Source of the DNA: Couchioplanes caeruleus
GTDB taxonomy: Bacteria > Actinomycetota > Actinomycetes > Mycobacteriales > Micromonosporaceae
Assembly: GCF_003751945.1 (NCBI RefSeq)
Contig: NZ_RJKL01000001.1
Location: 3,286,001 to 3,350,000, forward strand
Reading direction: 5' to 3'
DNA: 64,000 bases
Shown here: positions 61,497 through 64,000 of the stretch, piece after piece
Layout: every line of letters begins with the position of its first letter
How positions within the stretch are numbered: the stretch's first letter is position 1
The notes under the pieces: model-generated
Database searches by the model: none
What the model was told of the DNA's origin: nothing
Seen by the model: the letters and a program-made list of their open reading frames with translations, nothing else
Position numbers and translations under genes: made by a program

Positions 61497-61624
61497 TTTG
61501 CGGAGTACCGGAGGCTGACCGGTTGTGCCGCACCGAGTCACGGGAATACGTTGCCCGACACAACAAACATTTTTCTTGGAGCGGCGATCCCGACTGCGCG
61601 CCTGACGAGGAGAGGACACGAGGA

Positions 61625-62710
61625 ATGCGTAGGGGAATCTTCGCCCTTGCCGTGACGGGCCTGCTGGCCGGCGGGGTGGCCGCATGCGGCGACGACGGCG
61701 GATCCGGCACCACGGGCGACGGATCCGTGGGCAAGGTCGGCATCATTCTGCCCGACACCGCGAGCTCCCAGCGCTGGGGTTCGGACGACCCGAAGTTCCT
61801 GAAGGCGGCCTTCGACGCGGCCGGCGTGCCGGCCGACATCCAGAACGCGCAGGGTGACAAGAGCTCGTTCCAGACGATCGCGGACGGCATGATCTCCAGC
61901 GGGGTCCGGGTGCTGATGATCGTGAACCTGGACTCCGGCACCGGCAAGGCGGTCCTGGACAAGGCGAAGAAGGCCGGGATCGCCACGATCGACTACGACC
62001 GGCTCACGCTCAGTGGCGGCGCCGACTACTACGTCAGTTTCGACAATGTGGCGGTCGGCAAGTTGCAGGGCGAGGGTCTGGTGAAGTGCCTGACCGACAT
62101 GCGGTACGCCAAGCCGGTGGTGGCCGAGCTCAACGGTGCGCCGACCGACAACAATTCCACGCTGTTCAAGCAGGGGTACGACTCGGTGTTGCAGCCGAAG
62201 TTCGACTCGGGTGAGTACGTGAAGGGTCCGGACCAGTCGGTGCCGGATTGGGACAATGCGCAGGCCGGCACGATGTTCGAGCAGATGCTGACGCAGAGTA
62301 GGGACATCAAGGGGGTCCTCGCGGCCAACGACGGCCTGGGCAACGCCGTCATCTCCGTACTGAAGAAGAACAAGCTGAACGGCAAGGTGCCGGTGACCGG
62401 GCAGGACGCCACCGTGCAGGGGCTGCAGAACATCCTCGCCGGCGACCAGTGCATGACCGTCTACAAGGCGATCAAGCAGGTGGCCGACGCCGCCGCCGAC
62501 CTCGCCATCTCGCTCGCCAAGGGCGAGAAGAAGACGGTCTCCCAGAGCATCAAGGACCCGGAGTCCGGCAAGGACGTCCCGGCCGTTCTGATCAGTCCGA
62601 AGGCGATCTTCAAGGAGAACGTCAAGGACGTCGTCGCCGACGGCTTCGTGACCAAGGCTCAGCTCTGCACCGGCGACTTCGCGAAACTGTGCACCGAGAA
62701 CGGCGTGTGA
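61625..62710 (+). CDS. sugar ABC transporter substrate-binding lipoprotein (XylF-like)
   Basis: 361 residues. Lipobox 'AGGVAAC' (Cys21). Periplasmic-binding type 1 fold: 'GIILPDTASSQRWGSDDPKF', 'VLMIVNLDSGTGKAVLDKA', 'ATIDYDRLT', 'GVLAANDGLGNAVISVLKK', 'VTGQDATVQGLQNI'. The 'YDRL' and 'GQDA' segments are typical of xylose/pentose binders. ATG at 61625 directly after GAGG; upstream frame is open but lacks a signal peptide. First gene of an SBP-ATPase-permease operon; a 12-bp stem-loop follows it. Confidence 0.9.
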   Translation: MRRGIFALAVTGLLAGGVAACGDDGGSGTTGDGSVGKVGIILPDTASSQRWGSDDPKFLKAAFDAAGVPADIQNAQGDKSSFQTIADGMISSGVRVLMIVNLDSGTGKAVLDKAKKAGIATIDYDRLTLSGGADYYVSFDNVAVGKLQGEGLVKCLTDMRYAKPVVAELNGAPTDNNSTLFKQGYDSVLQPKFDSGEYVKGPDQSVPDWDNAQAGTMFEQMLTQSRDIKGVLAANDGLGNAVISVLKKNKLNGKVPVTGQDATVQGLQNILAGDQCMTVYKAIKQVADAAADLAISLAKGEKKTVSQSIKDPESGKDVPAVLISPKAIFKENVKDVVADGFVTKAQLCTGDFAKLCTENGV

Positions 62711-62741
62711 GCTGACCCCGGGACGACGCCGCAGCACGCCA

Positions 62742-62770
62742 CCGCCCACGCCCGGCCGGGGCGTGGGCGG
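62742..62770 (+). terminator. intercistronic stem-loop after the sugar-binding protein gene
   Basis: Perfect 12-bp stem CCGCCCACGCCC / GGGCGTGGGCGG with a 5-nt loop, 31 nt past the stop and 27 nt before the ATPase start. Likely partial terminator or 3' stabiliser that favours binding-protein expression. Confidence 0.75.
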
Positions 62771-62797
62771 CGCCGCACCGAAGAAGGAGAACCATCC

Positions 62798-63610
62798 GTG
62801 GCCGCGACACCCCTGCTGGAGGTGCGCGGGATCGACAAGAGCTTCGGTCCCGTGCAGGTGCTCCACGACGTCGGAATGAACGTCTATCCCGGCGAGGTCA
62901 CCGCGCTCGTCGGCGACAACGGCGCCGGCAAGTCGACCCTGGTCAAGTGCGTCAGCGGCATCTACACCATGGACGCGGGCACGGTGACCTTCGACGGCGA
63001 ACAGGTGGCCATCCACAGTCCCCGCGACGCCGCGGCGCTGGGCATCGAGGTCGTCTACCAGGACCTCGCGCTCTGCGACAATCTGGACATCGTCCAGAAC
63101 ATGTTCCTCGGCCGCGAGCGGGTACGCGGCATCGTGCTCGACGAACCCACCATGGAACAGATGGCCAGCGACACGCTCGCCAGCCTCTCCGTGCGTACGG
63201 TCAAATCCCTGCGCCAGCTCGTCGCCAGCCTCTCCGGCGGCCAGCGGCAGACCGTGGCGATCGCCAAGGCCGTGCTGTGGAACAGCCGGATCGTCATCCT
63301 GGACGAGCCGACCGCGGCGCTCGGCGTGGCACAGACCGCCCAGGTGCTCGAGCTCGTCCGTCGCATGGCCGACAACGGGCTCGGCGTGGTGCTCATCTCG
63401 CACAACATGAACGACGTGTTCGCCGTCTCGGACCGCATCGTCGCGCTCTACCTCGGCCGGACCGCCGCCCAGGTGAAGACCACGGACGTCACCCACTCCC
63501 AGATCGTCGAGTTGATCACCTCGGGCCGCAGCGGAAACCTCGGCCTGCCCCCCGAGAGGCCGGCCGCCGCGGGCTTCATCGACATCACCCCTCCGGGAGC
63601 CCACGCATGA
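62798..63610 (+). CDS. sugar ABC transporter ATP-binding protein (single-domain, XylG-like)
   Basis: 270 residues. One ABC domain: Walker A 'GDNGAGKSTLVKCV', Q-loop 'VVYQDLAL', signature 'LSGGQRQTVAIAKAV', Walker B 'IVILDEPTAALG', H-loop 'LISHNMNDV'. Only half the length of the double-domain XylG/RbsA proteins, as is usual for this actinobacterial subgroup; it would act as a homodimer. GTG behind AAGGAG. Its TGA overlaps the permease ATG (ATGA). Confidence 0.92.
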   Translation: MAATPLLEVRGIDKSFGPVQVLHDVGMNVYPGEVTALVGDNGAGKSTLVKCVSGIYTMDAGTVTFDGEQVAIHSPRDAAALGIEVVYQDLALCDNLDIVQNMFLGRERVRGIVLDEPTMEQMASDTLASLSVRTVKSLRQLVASLSGGQRQTVAIAKAVLWNSRIVILDEPTAALGVAQTAQVLELVRRMADNGLGVVLISHNMNDVFAVSDRIVALYLGRTAAQVKTTDVTHSQIVELITSGRSGNLGLPPERPAAAGFIDITPPGAHA

Positions 63611-64000
63611 CGACCGCGTACTCATCCCCGATGCGGGTGGCCGAGCCCACGGTCGCCGGCCACCTGCACGACTACTGGGGGCGCGTCCGCGGCGGGGACA
63701 TCGGCAGTCTCCCCGCGATCCTGGGGCTCATCGTGCTCTGCCTGATCTTCGGGATCGCCCGGCCGACGTTCTTCAGCGCCGTCAACTTCGCGAATCTCTT
63801 CTCGCAGGGCGCGGCCGTCATCTTCATCGCCATGGGTCTGGTGTTCGTCCTGCTGCTGGGCGAGATCGACCTGTCCGCCGGTTTCGCGAGCGGCGTCTGC
63901 GGCGCGGTCATGGCCATCCTGCTCACCGACCAGGGCTGGCACTGGTACTCGGCCATCCCGGTCGCCCTGGCGACGGGCCTGGCCATCGGCTTCACCCTCG
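63607..64000 (+). CDS. sugar ABC transporter permease (XylH-like), cut by window end
   Basis: 131 residues visible. Polar head ('MTTAYSSPMRVAEPTVAG'), then membrane segments 'LPAILGLIVLCLIFGIA', 'GAAVIFIAMGLVFVLLL' followed by 'GEIDLSAGF', the conserved EIDLS loop of ribose/xylose permeases, and the start of further helices. ATG overlaps the ATPase stop. The remainder lies beyond the window. Confidence 0.9.
   Translation, partial: MTTAYSSPMRVAEPTVAGHLHDYWGRVRGGDIGSLPAILGLIVLCLIFGIARPTFFSAVNFANLFSQGAAVIFIAMGLVFVLLLGEIDLSAGFASGVCGAVMAILLTDQGWHWYSAIPVALATGLAIGFTL

Overview
High-GC actinobacterial chromosome, with many GTG/TTG starts and short ATGA/GTGA gene overlaps. Most likely a sporulating filamentous member of the Micromonosporaceae (Actinoplanes/Micromonospora type). 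The pointers are bldM and whiD orthologues beside guaB, a sucC-sucD-PerM-like-purN-purH block as in mycobacteria, a His-rich-tailed GroEL1, and small 'MxERxE' bridge ORFs between genes. No prophage, plasmid origin, rRNA, tRNA or CRISPR array was seen. Mobile DNA is limited to one decayed IS5-like transposase tail.

Layout. 1-3070: cell-surface glycan genes (end of a GH26-type hydrolase, WecG/TagA/CpsF transferase, sulfotransferase, GT2). 3152-5013: DeoR regulator coupled to galT. 5314-10841: icd, mdh, a pentapeptide-repeat gene, purH and purN, with an AcnR-like operator at the icd promoter. 11007-15261: small membrane protein, PerM-like membrane protein, sucD and sucC. 15262-19157: repeat-rich intergenic DNA, an IcmB-like B12-binding subunit and two M23 peptidases. 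19173-24272: pcrA, a secreted 5'-nucleotidase and a chorismate mutase preceded by a leaderless Tyr/Phe-rich leader peptide and a 16-bp stem-loop. 24498-30253: oligopeptide ABC transporter operon. 30523-40136: PspC-type envelope-stress two-component module, psd and pssA, two double-Nudix genes and a third PspC protein. 40334-50701: guaA, two S8 proteases, an eroded LCP gene, an M1 peptidase, GuaB3 and guaB. 50823-53132: DUF5319, bldM and whiD. 53660-57427: SRPBCC protein, histidine phosphatase, IS remnant, molybdopterin oxidoreductase and a P-loop kinase-like protein. 57528-59760: groEL1, groES and a doubly CIRCE-controlled promoter. 59780-61440: SAM methyltransferase and YbaK-type deacylase. 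61625-64000: sugar ABC transporter cut by the window end.

How the genes work together. The core is housekeeping: TCA cycle (icd, mdh, sucCD), purine synthesis (purN, purH, guaA, guaB) and phosphatidylethanolamine synthesis (pssA, psd). Around it sit envelope functions (M23, LCP relic, PspC/LiaF-like) and developmental control (bldM, whiD, a BldD-like box).

The strongest unexplained signals are the aromatic leader/attenuator at 23743-23892, a family of 26-34 codon bridge ORFs whose ends overlap the neighbouring stop and start codons (10144, 25511, 41884, weakly 38472), the AcnR-type box at icd, a BldD-type box at the sugar ABC operon, a leader with mutually exclusive stems at 18172-18235, and several tandem repeat arrays in gene-free DNA.
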